Shown: piece by piece, positions 15,522-24,562 of the stretch
How positions within the stretch are numbered: position 1 is the first letter of the stretch
Layout of the letters: the number at the start of each line of letters is the position of its first letter
Notes under the pieces: generated by a model
Told to the model about the DNA's origin: nothing
Databases searched by the model: none
Seen by the model: the letters and a program-made list of their open reading frames with translations, nothing else
Translations under genes and position numbers: made by a program
Assembly (NCBI RefSeq): GCF_030546645.1
Contig: NZ_JAUOTO010000008.1
Coordinates: 62,001 to 126,000 of the forward strand
Source of the DNA: Flavitalea plasmicola
GTDB taxonomy: Bacteria > Bacteroidota > Bacteroidia > Chitinophagales > Chitinophagaceae
Direction of reading: 5' to 3'
DNA: 64,000 bases

Positions 15522-16489
15522 GCGAGCAGAACAATAAGAAACAGATGGCCGTAGGCGCCTTCATCTTCACCGGACTAGCCATCCTCGTCATCGGCATATT
15601 CACCATTGGAGGCCAGCGGAAAGCTTTCGTGAAAACCTTTCGCCTCGAAGCCGTGTTTGAAGATGCCCAGGGATTGCAGGCAGGCAACAATGTATGGCTT
15701 TCCGGCATAAAGGTCGGTACAGTGAAAAAAGTGGCTTTCGATGCGGGCTCCGGAATAGAAGTGACCCTCAATGTGGAAAAAGAGGCGCGGTCACATATCC
15801 ATAAGGATGCCACCGCACGCGTTACCACGGACGGGCTCGTGGGCAACAAGATCCTGGTCATCGACGGCGGCACGCCTACCGCTCCCCTGATAGCAGAAGG
15901 CGATAGTCTCAGGGGACAGCACCAGGGCAGTACGTCCGAAATGATGGCCACCCTGCAGGCCAGCAATGCCAATCTGCTGGAGATCACGGGTAATCTGAAA
16001 ACCATCAGTAAAAAGCTGGCTGCCGGCGAAGGCACGCTCGGACAGCTGATCAATGATCCCTCCCTGGGCAATGGATTAAAAGCGTCCATCGGCAGCTTAC
16101 AGGCGGCATCGGAAGGCAGCGAAAAGATCATACGCAATTTGCAGCATTATACGGCCGATCTTCGCAGACCGGGAACACTGGCCGATCAACTCGTCACCGA
16201 TACAACGGTCTTCTTTAACCTAAAAGCCACTGTGGCAAAATTGAATGAAGCTGCCAATACCGCATCCGCCTTCGCGCTGCAGATGCAGCGCACCGGAGAG
16301 GGGATCGACAAAAGCCTCAGCGATCCCGGTAAGCCGATCGGTCTGCTCCTGAATGACCAGGAGACGGCCGACAATCTTCAACGCACCATAAAAAACTTAC
16401 GTGTATCCAGCAAAGAGCTGGCCGACGATCTCGAAGCCGTGCAACATAGCTGGCTCTTGAGAGGATTTTTTAAGAAAAGGGACAAATAG
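15518..16489 (+). CDS. mlaD: MlaD/MCE-domain lipid-transport protein
   Basis: This 323-residue protein has a single N-terminal membrane anchor (AVGAFIFTGLAILVIGIFTI) and then an MCE domain at about residues 38-120 (EAVFEDAQGLQAGNNVWLSG, then GIKVGTVKKVAF and TTDGLVGNKILVIDGG). A long helical C-terminal region with regular hydrophobic spacing and GTLGQLINDPSLG-like segments follows; it could form a helical shaft. The MCE domains should assemble into a ring in the periplasm that carries lipid for the MlaE-MlaF transporter. The start overlaps the ATPase stop by four bases. It ends 25 bases before a convergent gene, with no clear terminator. Confidence 0.9.
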   Translation: MSEQNNKKQMAVGAFIFTGLAILVIGIFTIGGQRKAFVKTFRLEAVFEDAQGLQAGNNVWLSGIKVGTVKKVAFDAGSGIEVTLNVEKEARSHIHKDATARVTTDGLVGNKILVIDGGTPTAPLIAEGDSLRGQHQGSTSEMMATLQASNANLLEITGNLKTISKKLAAGEGTLGQLINDPSLGNGLKASIGSLQAASEGSEKIIRNLQHYTADLRRPGTLADQLVTDTTVFFNLKATVAKLNEAANTASAFALQMQRTGEGIDKSLSDPGKPIGLLLNDQETADNLQRTIKNLRVSSKELADDLEAVQHSWLLRGFFKKRDK

Positions 16490-16513
16490 CAAGGGGGAAT
16501 ATTTTCTATTAAG

Positions 16514-17785
16514 TCACTTGAACTGAAACCACACCAAGGCTATGGCGGATAAGGTCATCAGCACCAGCGCCAGTCCGCCCAATATGTTCGACCCCCGCTT
16601 GTTGACCTCCGCACCCATGATCTTTGGGTTGTTACATATATGCATCACCAGCGCGATCATCACGGGCGATGTCAGGCCGTATAAGATCGCCGTATACAAC
16701 AGGGCCTGTATCGGGCTGATGTTCAGAAAGTCCAGGCATAGCCCCGCCACCAGGGAAAGCGCCAGCGTCACATAAAAGCCTGGCGCCTGGTTGAATTTCT
16801 TATCCAATCCCTGCCGCCAGTTGAAAGTCTCCGTCACGATGTAGGAAAGAGAGCCGCCCAGGACCGGAATAGCTAAAAACCCTGTGCCTATCACTCCTAT
16901 CGCAAAAAGCGCATAGGCCATCTTTCCCGCCAATGGTTCCAGCGCGCTGGCCGCCTGCTCCACGGTATCGATCCGGCGATGTCCCGCGTTGAACAGCACC
17001 ACCCCCGTCGTCAGGATGATGAAGAACATCACTACATTGGAGAACAACATCCCTGAATAAACGTCCTTTTCCATTTTCACCATGAATTTCCGGTCGATCA
17101 CCACTTTCCTGTGGGAACGGGCATTGTTGAGATCCTCCGCTTCCATGGTGGCCTGCCAGAAGAACAGATAGGGGGAGATGGTCGTGCCCAGGATGGCGAC
17201 CAGGATCTCGAAAAAACCCCTGTCCATACGGATGGTGGGTATCACCGTATGCCTTAGTACCTCTCCCCATTTCACATGCACCAGGAAAGGGATCACCAGG
17301 TATAACAGCAGCACCAGGCAAAGCCATTTCAATATCCCCGCCAGTCGCTGGTAAGGCCACCGAATGACACAAAACAGGATCAGGCCGGTGAAAAATATCT
17401 CGAAAGCAAACACCGGCACCGCCGGTAACAGCATATGCGCCACGGCCCCCATTCCTTCTATGTCCGCCCCAATGTTGAGCACGATGGCCGGAAAGCTGAA
17501 CACCATCATCGCAACGCCTAATTTTTTAGGATAATGTTCGCGCAATACACCGCTCAATCCCTTACAGGTGACAATGCCGATCCGGGCGCACATCTCCTGA
17601 ATGGATGCCATTAGTGGATAGGTGAGCAACGCCGTCCAGAGCGTGCTCAATCCAAATCCGGCTCCCGCCTGCGAATAGGTTGCAATGCCGGATGGATCAT
17701 CATCGCTGGCTCCCGTGATCATACCCGGCCCCAATACTTTCCATGTTTTAGCAATACGAACTTTGATACTGGTAAGCTTATTCAT
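16514..17785 (-). CDS. NRAMP-family transporter with altered metal-site motifs
   Basis: The start is set at MNKLTSIKVRIAKTW; an ATG 14 codons upstream is less likely. The 423-residue protein has about eleven hydrophobic helices in the NRAMP order. In helix 1 the classical DPGN motif is replaced: GASDDDPSGIATYSQAG keeps the Asp and Pro but has Gly where the metal-binding Asn sits. In helix 6 the MPH motif is replaced by TTISPYLFFWQ, so the metal-binding Met is Ser. It is therefore not a standard Mn/Fe transporter. Changes at these positions are known from NRAMP-related proteins with other ion choice. The substrate cannot be named. It is divergent from treZ, with 95 bases between starts. Confidence 0.85.
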   Translation of the reverse strand: MNKLTSIKVRIAKTWKVLGPGMITGASDDDPSGIATYSQAGAGFGLSTLWTALLTYPLMASIQEMCARIGIVTCKGLSGVLREHYPKKLGVAMMVFSFPAIVLNIGADIEGMGAVAHMLLPAVPVFAFEIFFTGLILFCVIRWPYQRLAGILKWLCLVLLLYLVIPFLVHVKWGEVLRHTVIPTIRMDRGFFEILVAILGTTISPYLFFWQATMEAEDLNNARSHRKVVIDRKFMVKMEKDVYSGMLFSNVVMFFIILTTGVVLFNAGHRRIDTVEQAASALEPLAGKMAYALFAIGVIGTGFLAIPVLGGSLSYIVTETFNWRQGLDKKFNQAPGFYVTLALSLVAGLCLDFLNISPIQALLYTAILYGLTSPVMIALVMHICNNPKIMGAEVNKRGSNILGGLALVLMTLSAIALVWFQFK

Positions 17786-17880
17786 GTCGGATGGTGAAGA
17801 ATTTCTACAATATACTATTAATATCATGCCATCCGCGCCTGACTTAGCCTTGGCATCTGTTTTGACCTATCTCCCTCATC

Positions 17881-19695
17881 GTGAATATTACCTTACAAAA
17901 GATCGGCGCCTGGTATGATCCCGCCGGCAGCAGCTTCATCGTCTGGGCTCCGGCATGTAAAAAAGTAGAACTGATCCTGGAATCGCCGCCGCCCACTGCC
18001 CACCCCATGATGCCGGATGGCGTGGGCTACTGGCGGATCACGCTGCCCGTCCCGGCCGGTACGCCTTATCGGTTCCGTTTAAACGAAGAGAACAGTTACC
18101 CGGATCCCGCCTCCTTCCATCAGCCGCAAGGCGTTCATGAACCATCGGTGCTTGTCAGCCGGACGGACCCGTCCGCTGGGGACGAAGACTGGAAAGGCAT
18201 TCCACTGAGCAATATGATCATATATGAGTTGCATACCGGCTGCTTTTCAGATACCCACGATTTCGACGGCATCATCCGGCGACTGGACTACCTTGATGAA
18301 CTGGGCATCAATACCATCGAGCTGATGCCCATGGGACAATGCCCCGGACAGCGCAACTGGGGGTATGACGGAGTGGCTCCCTTTGCCATCCAGCATTCCT
18401 ATGGGGGCATCAGGGGCTTTCAGCGCCTGGTAAAAGCAGCCCACGCCAAAGGCATAGCCGTGCTGGTCGATGTGGTCTATAATCACCTGGGCCCCGAAGG
18501 CAATTATCTCCCCTTCTACGGCCCCTATTTCTCCGAACGCTATCGTACTCCCTGGGGCAGTCCCCTGAATTTCGATGGCCCCTGGTCCGATGGCGTACGG
18601 AATTTCTTCCTGCAGAACGCCCGCATGTGGCTGGAAGACTACCAGGTCGACGGCCTTCGCCTGGATGCCGTACACGCAATATATGATTTCAGCGCCTGTC
18701 ATTTTATGCAGGAGCTCAAAGACCTGGCCCTGGACATCGAAACAAGGACCGGCAGGAAAAAAATTCTCATCGCCGAGATAGACCTTAATGATCCCCGCTA
18801 TATCAATTCTGTGGAAAAAGGAGGCTACGGACTGGATGGCCAATGGGTCGACGAGTTCCACCACGCACTGCGCGTGCTGCTGACAGGCGAGCGCAATGCC
18901 TATTATGAAGACTTTGGCGATATCACCCACCTGGAAAAAGCATTTCGCCATACCTATGTATACAATGGCATCTACTCTCAACACCGTAAAAAAACCTTCG
19001 GAGGTTACGCTGACCAGCATCCCTTTAGCCAGTTCGTCGTCTTTTCGCAGAACCATGACCAGGTGGGCAACCGGCCCATGGGTGACAGGCTGACGCATAA
19101 TGTAAGCTTTGAACAACTCAAGCTGGCCGCTGCCACCGTGCTGTTATCCCCTTACGTTCCCCTCCTCTTCATGGGAGAAGAATATGGAGAGAAAAACCCT
19201 TTTCAGTTCTTTACGGATTTCTCGGACCCTGCCCTGATAGAGGCAGTCAGGGCAGGCCGCAAAAAGGAGTTCCCCGCCTTCGCAGAGGGTCTTGTACCGC
19301 CGGACCCGCAATCCGAAGAAACATTTCTTCGCAGCAACCTGTCCTGGCATTTCCGGGAAGGCCAGGGTGCCACGCTCCTGGCATACTATCGCCACCTGAT
19401 CCGGCTGCGAAAGACACGCCCCGCCCTCCAGGGCATGACCAGAGAGGAATTTCACCTCTATCCCCTGGAAGGACAAACACTGTCGTTCGAAAGAAAGATC
19501 CTTACCGACCAGGTCTATGTCTGGCTTCATTTCGGCGACAGTCCCGCAATAATACACAACCCTACCGGATGCGCCTTACGCAAAATATTCGATTCCGCCG
19601 CCGCTGCATGGTGCGGACCCGGCGAAAAGATCAATAACGGGAAGATTGAACTACAGCCCTATTCAGCAGTTGTCTACGAAAAAATTATCTCATGA
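17881..19695 (+). CDS. treZ: Malto-oligosyltrehalose trehalohydrolase
   Basis: This 604-residue GH13 enzyme starts at a GTG. It has the N-terminal carbohydrate-binding beta domain (SSFIVWAPACKKVELIL), the (beta/alpha)8 barrel from about residue 110 (IIYELHTGCFS), catalytic nucleophile Asp262 in DGLRLDAVHAI and acid/base Glu299 in ILIAEIDLND. It also has the transition-state Asp in FSQNHDQVGNR and the TreZ-typical NWGYDGVAPFAIQHSYGG. It cleaves the terminal trehalose from maltooligosyltrehalose. Its stop overlaps the next start as ATGA, so it is translationally coupled to treY, which makes its substrate. Debranching enzyme treX is not in the window. Confidence 0.95.
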   Translation: MNITLQKIGAWYDPAGSSFIVWAPACKKVELILESPPPTAHPMMPDGVGYWRITLPVPAGTPYRFRLNEENSYPDPASFHQPQGVHEPSVLVSRTDPSAGDEDWKGIPLSNMIIYELHTGCFSDTHDFDGIIRRLDYLDELGINTIELMPMGQCPGQRNWGYDGVAPFAIQHSYGGIRGFQRLVKAAHAKGIAVLVDVVYNHLGPEGNYLPFYGPYFSERYRTPWGSPLNFDGPWSDGVRNFFLQNARMWLEDYQVDGLRLDAVHAIYDFSACHFMQELKDLALDIETRTGRKKILIAEIDLNDPRYINSVEKGGYGLDGQWVDEFHHALRVLLTGERNAYYEDFGDITHLEKAFRHTYVYNGIYSQHRKKTFGGYADQHPFSQFVVFSQNHDQVGNRPMGDRLTHNVSFEQLKLAAATVLLSPYVPLLFMGEEYGEKNPFQFFTDFSDPALIEAVRAGRKKEFPAFAEGLVPPDPQSEETFLRSNLSWHFREGQGATLLAYYRHLIRLRKTRPALQGMTREEFHLYPLEGQTLSFERKILTDQVYVWLHFGDSPAIIHNPTGCALRKIFDSAAAAWCGPGEKINNGKIELQPYSAVVYEKIIS

Positions 19696-22274
19696 CCCCA
19701 CCCGCTTCGACATACCGGATCCAATTACACGAAGGATTTAATTTCCGACAATTAGAAGGTATAATTCCATATTTACATGATATAGGGATATCCTGCATCT
19801 ACGCCTCCCCCATTACCCGGGCCATCAAAGGCAGCCAGCACGGCTATGACGTCACCGACCCGCAGGTCATCAGCCCGGAGATCGGCACCGAAGAAGAGCT
19901 GGCACAGATCACCGCACTTCTAAAAAAATATGAAATGACGTGGGTACAGGACATAGTACCCAATCATATGGCTTATGAAAGCACCAACGCCTGGGTAAGG
20001 GATGTCTTGGAAAAAGGGAAAGCATCCCCTTACTATTCTTTTTTCGACCTCGAGCCTGGCTCCTCCACCCTGCTGGGAAATAAAATAATGGTTCCCTTTC
20101 TGGGGAGCACCCTCACCGAATGCCTGCAGAAAAAAGAGCTCAGGCTGGATTTCACGGGTGAAAGGTTTGTTCTCCGCTATTATCAGCAGGAATACCCGGT
20201 AGCCATTTCCTCCTATCAGTGGATCTGCACCGTGCGTCCGGGATGCCCTCCTTCCCTGCTGAAAGCGATCGATGCGCTGGAACAGGAGCCTTGTCACCAT
20301 GGCGACGACCCCAATCCGGCTGCCGCCTTTCCCGCGCCAGCCGATCTGCCGATGAGCTTCGATGAGGAATCGCTCGCATTCATTCACGCACAGGTGGCCT
20401 TTTTCAACGGGCATGCTTCCCTGCTGAAGGAACTGATGGACCTCCAGCACTATGTACTGACCCACGCCCACCTGGCAGCTACGTTTATTAATTACAGGCG
20501 CTTCTTCACGGTCAATAGCCTTATCTGTCTGCGCATGGAAGATGAACACGTCTTTGATACGTATCACCGGCAGCTCCGCTGCTGGTACGATAAAGGATAT
20601 ATACAGGGCCTTCGCGTGGATCATATCGACGGGCTTGCCGCACCGGACCAATACATACGCCGGTTGAGACAGACATTCGGCAATGACTGTTACATCGTCG
20701 CGGAAAAGATCCTGGCGGCGGAAGAACAGGTTCCGGCCGCCTGGCAGCTCCAGGGAACCACTGGCTACGATTTCCTTGCAGCCGCCGGCGCCCTCTTCAC
20801 GGATCCCGACGGGTTTCATCAGATAATAAGTTTCTACCGGGAGAACATCGTCGCGGACATGCCGGCATACGGAACGCTGGCGTTTGAAAAAAAACGCCAT
20901 TTCCTCCTTACCTACATGGGTGGAGAGCTGGATAACCTGGTGCGGCGCGCCGGCGTCGCGGAGGCAAATAAAGACAGGTTCAGGAACGCTCTTGCCATTT
21001 TTATGTCCTCGTTTCCCGTTTACCGGCTGTACCCTGACACCGGCGGGGATCCCAACTTGCCCGACCTTTCTGCTCCGCTCGAGGCCGTACCTGAAAATGA
21101 TCGCCCGCTGCTGCAAGCCGCCCTTGCCAACGGCAGCTTCCTGGCCCGCCTCATGCAGTTCACCGGCCCGCTGGCAGCCAAAGGCATCGAAGACACCCTG
21201 TTTTATGTGTACGATCCGCTCATCGCCCGGAATGAAGTTGGGGACTCCCCGGACGTAATAAGCCTGAGTCCTGCAGCTTTCCACCAAAAGATGGCCCTCC
21301 GTCAGAAGACATGGCCTCACTCCATGAACGCAGGCACCACCCATGACACTAAAAGAGGGGAGGACAGCCGGATCCGGCTCTGCTGGCTCAGCTCCACACC
21401 TGATGAATGGATCGCAGCCGTCACCAAATGGCAGGAGATCAACAAACCCGGCATACAACCCAATGATGAATATTTTATTTATCAATCTCTGTTGGGTGGG
21501 ATTCCGCCGGACCTGGTCATTACGGACGTATTCCGGCAGCGCTTTCATGGCATGCTTACCAAGGCCTTGCGGGAAGCGGGGACTGTCACCCGCTGGGATG
21601 CCCCTGACGAGTCCTATGAAAAAAAATGCCATGCCTTCCTGGATGCCATCCTGGACACGGAATCTCGCTTCATGGAAGACTTCATTCCCTTTGCCTATAA
21701 ATGTATGCATGAGAGCGCCCGCTTTGCGATCGCCCAGCTTTTGCTGAGGCTGACCGCTCCCGGCGTTCCCGACATCTACCAGGGCGCTGATGGCTGGGAG
21801 CTAAGCTTCGTCGACCCCGATAATCGTCGCCCGGTGGACTATGACCTTCGCCGTCAAATGCTGAAAGATATACAGGAACATGAACAAAAAGGGAACGAAG
21901 CTGTCCTTGATTACGTGAATGCACGCCAAACCAGCGGAGCGGCCAAACTTTACACGATCTATAGAACGCTGGCCTGGCGCAGCCGCCATCGTTCCGTCTT
22001 CGAAAAGGGTGCTTACATTCCCGTGGATATTGCAGGCCCCCATCTTGCCTACATCCGCCGCCACCAGGAGGATTGGGTACTGGTCATCGTTCCGCTGATC
22101 CGGATGGCGGCGGCTCATGCAGACGTCCTGTCTGTCCTGCTCCCGGGTGATGCACCTGTCACCTGGACAGATACATTCACAGGCGCCACTTTTCAAACTT
22201 CCGGCAACCATCTCGTCCTCGACAGCCTCCTGGAAAAATATCCCGTGGCAATGCTTACGGGGAGCAATACTTGA
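19692..22274 (+). CDS. treY: Malto-oligosyltrehalose synthase
   Basis: This 860-residue GH13 enzyme rearranges the reducing end of maltodextrins into an alpha,alpha-1,1 trehalosyl unit. Signature stretches are TYRIQLHEGFNFRQLEGIIP at the N-terminus, SPITRAIKGSQHGYDVTDP, WVQDIVPNHMA, GLRVDHIDGLAAPDQY with the catalytic Asp, and CYIVAEKIL with the acid/base Glu. THDTKRGEDSRIRL and APGVPDIYQGADGWELSFVD occur in the C-terminal half. Length fits the family (700-1000). With treZ it makes trehalose from glycogen or starch-like chains, which suggests roles in osmotic or desiccation tolerance. It ends 19 bases before gpmA, probably in the same transcript. Confidence 0.95.
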   Translation: MTPPASTYRIQLHEGFNFRQLEGIIPYLHDIGISCIYASPITRAIKGSQHGYDVTDPQVISPEIGTEEELAQITALLKKYEMTWVQDIVPNHMAYESTNAWVRDVLEKGKASPYYSFFDLEPGSSTLLGNKIMVPFLGSTLTECLQKKELRLDFTGERFVLRYYQQEYPVAISSYQWICTVRPGCPPSLLKAIDALEQEPCHHGDDPNPAAAFPAPADLPMSFDEESLAFIHAQVAFFNGHASLLKELMDLQHYVLTHAHLAATFINYRRFFTVNSLICLRMEDEHVFDTYHRQLRCWYDKGYIQGLRVDHIDGLAAPDQYIRRLRQTFGNDCYIVAEKILAAEEQVPAAWQLQGTTGYDFLAAAGALFTDPDGFHQIISFYRENIVADMPAYGTLAFEKKRHFLLTYMGGELDNLVRRAGVAEANKDRFRNALAIFMSSFPVYRLYPDTGGDPNLPDLSAPLEAVPENDRPLLQAALANGSFLARLMQFTGPLAAKGIEDTLFYVYDPLIARNEVGDSPDVISLSPAAFHQKMALRQKTWPHSMNAGTTHDTKRGEDSRIRLCWLSSTPDEWIAAVTKWQEINKPGIQPNDEYFIYQSLLGGIPPDLVITDVFRQRFHGMLTKALREAGTVTRWDAPDESYEKKCHAFLDAILDTESRFMEDFIPFAYKCMHESARFAIAQLLLRLTAPGVPDIYQGADGWELSFVDPDNRRPVDYDLRRQMLKDIQEHEQKGNEAVLDYVNARQTSGAAKLYTIYRTLAWRSRHRSVFEKGAYIPVDIAGPHLAYIRRHQEDWVLVIVPLIRMAAAHADVLSVLLPGDAPVTWTDTFTGATFQTSGNHLVLDSLLEKYPVAMLTGSNT

Positions 22275-22293
22275 TTCATTACCTTTACAGCCT

Positions 22294-22899
22294 ATGCCAC
22301 TATTAGCCATCGTTCGCCATGGGCAATCCGTCTGGAACCTGGAGAATCGCTTCACCGGGGAAACGGATGTAGACCTCACGCCCCTGGGCCGGCAGGAAGC
22401 AATTACCGCTGGTAAAAAGCTGGCGCATATCCCGTTCACATGCTGCTTTACCTCCATCCTGAAAAGGGCGATCGAAACACTTGACCTGATATTGCAGCAA
22501 ATCCATGGGAAGGATCTGCCGGTCATACGGGATAAAGCGCTCGATGAACGCAACTACGGACAGCTGCAGGGCCTTGACAAGGCTGCAACAGCGGAAAAAT
22601 ATGGCGAAGAGCAGGTGGCGCTCTGGCGCCGCAGCTACTCTGTTCGCCCTCCCGGAGGAGAAAGTTTGAAAGACACCGCCGCCCGGGTCATCCCCTACTA
22701 TACGGGAAACATCGAACCGCATCTGAAAAAAGGAGAGAATATATTGATCGTCGCGCATGGCAATAGCCTTCGCGCCCTTATGATGCACCTGGAACACATC
22801 GGAGAAGATACCATTGCCACAGTGGATCTGCCCACCGGGACACCCAGGCTATATACATTCGATGAAAAGCTACAGCTGCAAAATGTCGTCTATCTGTGA
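22294..22899 (+). CDS. gpmA: 2,3-bisphosphoglycerate-dependent phosphoglycerate mutase
   Basis: The ATG at 22294 gives MPLLAIVRHGQSVWNLENRF, with the phosphorylated His in RHGQS directly after the first strand. The 201-residue protein continues with FTGETDVDLTPLGRQEA, ERNYGQLQGLDK (the family YGxLQGL motif), RRSYSVRPPGGES and the second His in LIVAHGNSLRALMMHL. It interconverts 3- and 2-phosphoglycerate in glycolysis. It is slightly shorter than the E. coli enzyme (250 aa), as usual in Bacteroidota. It follows treY closely on the same strand. Its last ten bases overlap bshC on the other strand. Confidence 0.93.
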   Translation: MPLLAIVRHGQSVWNLENRFTGETDVDLTPLGRQEAITAGKKLAHIPFTCCFTSILKRAIETLDLILQQIHGKDLPVIRDKALDERNYGQLQGLDKAATAEKYGEEQVALWRRSYSVRPPGGESLKDTAARVIPYYTGNIEPHLKKGENILIVAHGNSLRALMMHLEHIGEDTIATVDLPTGTPRLYTFDEKLQLQNVVYL

Positions 22900-24491
22900 C
22901 CTTCGGTCAGCACGACGAATTCCTGCTCCAATGTCGGCGAATGCTGATAAATTGCTTTGATAAACAAGGGCCCCCTGGAAGCAAACCAGGGCATGAAATT
23001 CTCAATCCGCTCCTGCAGCCCATTCCCTGGAAATAAAGCCGTCCGCAAAGCATGGATCTGCCGCTGCCGGTCGCTAAACTTTCTTTTTTCTGCCTTCAGC
23101 AATTTCTTCTCCAACTCCTTCAAAGGATGCAACGCCTTTGCCTGCAGTGCCTCCACATGCTGCACCAGCGTGGGGTCTACGGGTCGGGCGCGATCCTTCA
23201 GGGCGCCGTAGTACTTTTCCGCTTCCACGATCTCCTTTTCCATGCTCACCTTTTGCTGCGCCTCCCGTTTTACCAGCTCATTCAGCAGAACTTCCTCCGA
23301 ATGAAAAAGATCTTTTATTTGCAGCCCCGCATTGGCCGTCCGCTCGGCCCACAACGATTCCACCAGTAAAAAAGAGTTTCGCAGGATCAACAGGGGAAAT
23401 GGTCTCCCATAATGTTGGAAGAGCGCCTTCAGCTCCAGCCAGTACGCGGTTTCTCCACCCCCTCCGATGAACGCGATGTTCGGCAGGATGGTCTCCTGGT
23501 AAAGTCCCCGCAGGATCACATTCGGGCTGAACCGTTCCGGACTGCGGTGTAGCTCCTCCCGTATTGCCTCGGGAGAGAACCTCAGATCCGAATCATGTAC
23601 CTTGAAGACATCTCCCACCCGTTCTATCCTCCCTCGGAGATCCCCTTCCAGGTAAAAAAGGTTAATGGGACGGGGATTGGCCTGCACCTTATATTGCGCC
23701 GGCATCCGCCCAATGGTTTCCTCAACGATCTTACAAGGCGCCTGCTGGAAAAGGTCGTCCTCAAAAACAGGGATCATCAGCCGCTTGAGACTGGCCCTGT
23801 CCGGGATAAGCACCACCAGTCCGTATTCCGCAAAAAGCCAGTGCAGGAGCCGGAAAGTGGCTGTTTGTATGTCGGGGCTTTTCAGATAAAAGGCTTTTAC
23901 TTTTTCCATCAGCCCGCTCCCAAATGGCTGAACAGACAACTCGCCTTCCACCCTGCTCAAGATCTGTTCCAGTCCCTTCGTTTTCATCCGGCCCACAGCC
24001 CCCTTCTGCTGGGTACCCCATTCCAGCTTCTCTCCATTGAGATGAATATTGCCCAGCTCCTCCAGGTCGGCGTCCTCACTGCCCATGTAAAAGACAGGCA
24101 CGACATGAACATCGGGCCACTCCCGTTTCAGCCGGTCCGCCAGCTTGATAATGTGGACGATCTTGTAGATGAAATAAAGAGGACCCGTAAAGATGGCAGG
24201 CTGATGAGCCGTTACTACCGTGAATGTATTTTCCTCCAGCAGCCGGTCGATATTTGCGGTCACCAACGGCGAAGCTTCCACAGCCTGGTATTGTTCCCGC
24301 AGCGCCTCCACCAGCGTCTTCCTGTCTACCGGCGCTTTCTTTCGCGCCTCCAGCGACGCCCGCATGCCTTCCATGCTGACAGGATGTTCATAAAAAGAGG
24401 ACAGCGCAGCGGCTCCGCCCAGATATTCGGTAATGATCTTCGAAAAATAACCTGTCTGCTGGTATGGCAAATGATGCGGGTTCCACTCCAT
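22890..24491 (-). CDS. bshC: Bacillithiol biosynthesis cysteine-adding enzyme
   Basis: The ATG at 24491 (MEWNPHHLPYQQTGYFSKII) gives 533 residues, the normal BshC length; a longer frame upstream is unlikely. Conserved segments are VVTAHQPAIFTGPLYFIYKI near residue 90, VPVFYMGSEDADLEELGNIH with the HIGH-like pocket, ILRGLYQETILPNIAFIGGG and ETAYWLELKALFQHY. The C-terminus is a long coiled coil (residues about 400-480), where BshC forms an antiparallel stalk used for dimerisation. It adds cysteine to glucosaminyl-malate in the last step of making the thiol bacillithiol. bshA and bshB are not in the window. Confidence 0.95.
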   Translation of the reverse strand: MEWNPHHLPYQQTGYFSKIITEYLGGAAALSSFYEHPVSMEGMRASLEARKKAPVDRKTLVEALREQYQAVEASPLVTANIDRLLEENTFTVVTAHQPAIFTGPLYFIYKIVHIIKLADRLKREWPDVHVVPVFYMGSEDADLEELGNIHLNGEKLEWGTQQKGAVGRMKTKGLEQILSRVEGELSVQPFGSGLMEKVKAFYLKSPDIQTATFRLLHWLFAEYGLVVLIPDRASLKRLMIPVFEDDLFQQAPCKIVEETIGRMPAQYKVQANPRPINLFYLEGDLRGRIERVGDVFKVHDSDLRFSPEAIREELHRSPERFSPNVILRGLYQETILPNIAFIGGGGETAYWLELKALFQHYGRPFPLLILRNSFLLVESLWAERTANAGLQIKDLFHSEEVLLNELVKREAQQKVSMEKEIVEAEKYYGALKDRARPVDPTLVQHVEALQAKALHPLKELEKKLLKAEKRKFSDRQRQIHALRTALFPGNGLQERIENFMPWFASRGPLFIKAIYQHSPTLEQEFVVLTEGHR

Positions 24492-24562
24492 AAAAGTAAA
24501 AATAGGGATATCAGGCGAATTCCTGGTCACCGGACACCACAACAGACAAGTCAGTGGTTTGT

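Noticed and set aside
19920-21710. 596-codon open frame antisense to treY
   Set aside because: treY is intact and certain. Long antisense frames are expected from its codon use, and the translated product has no recognisable features.
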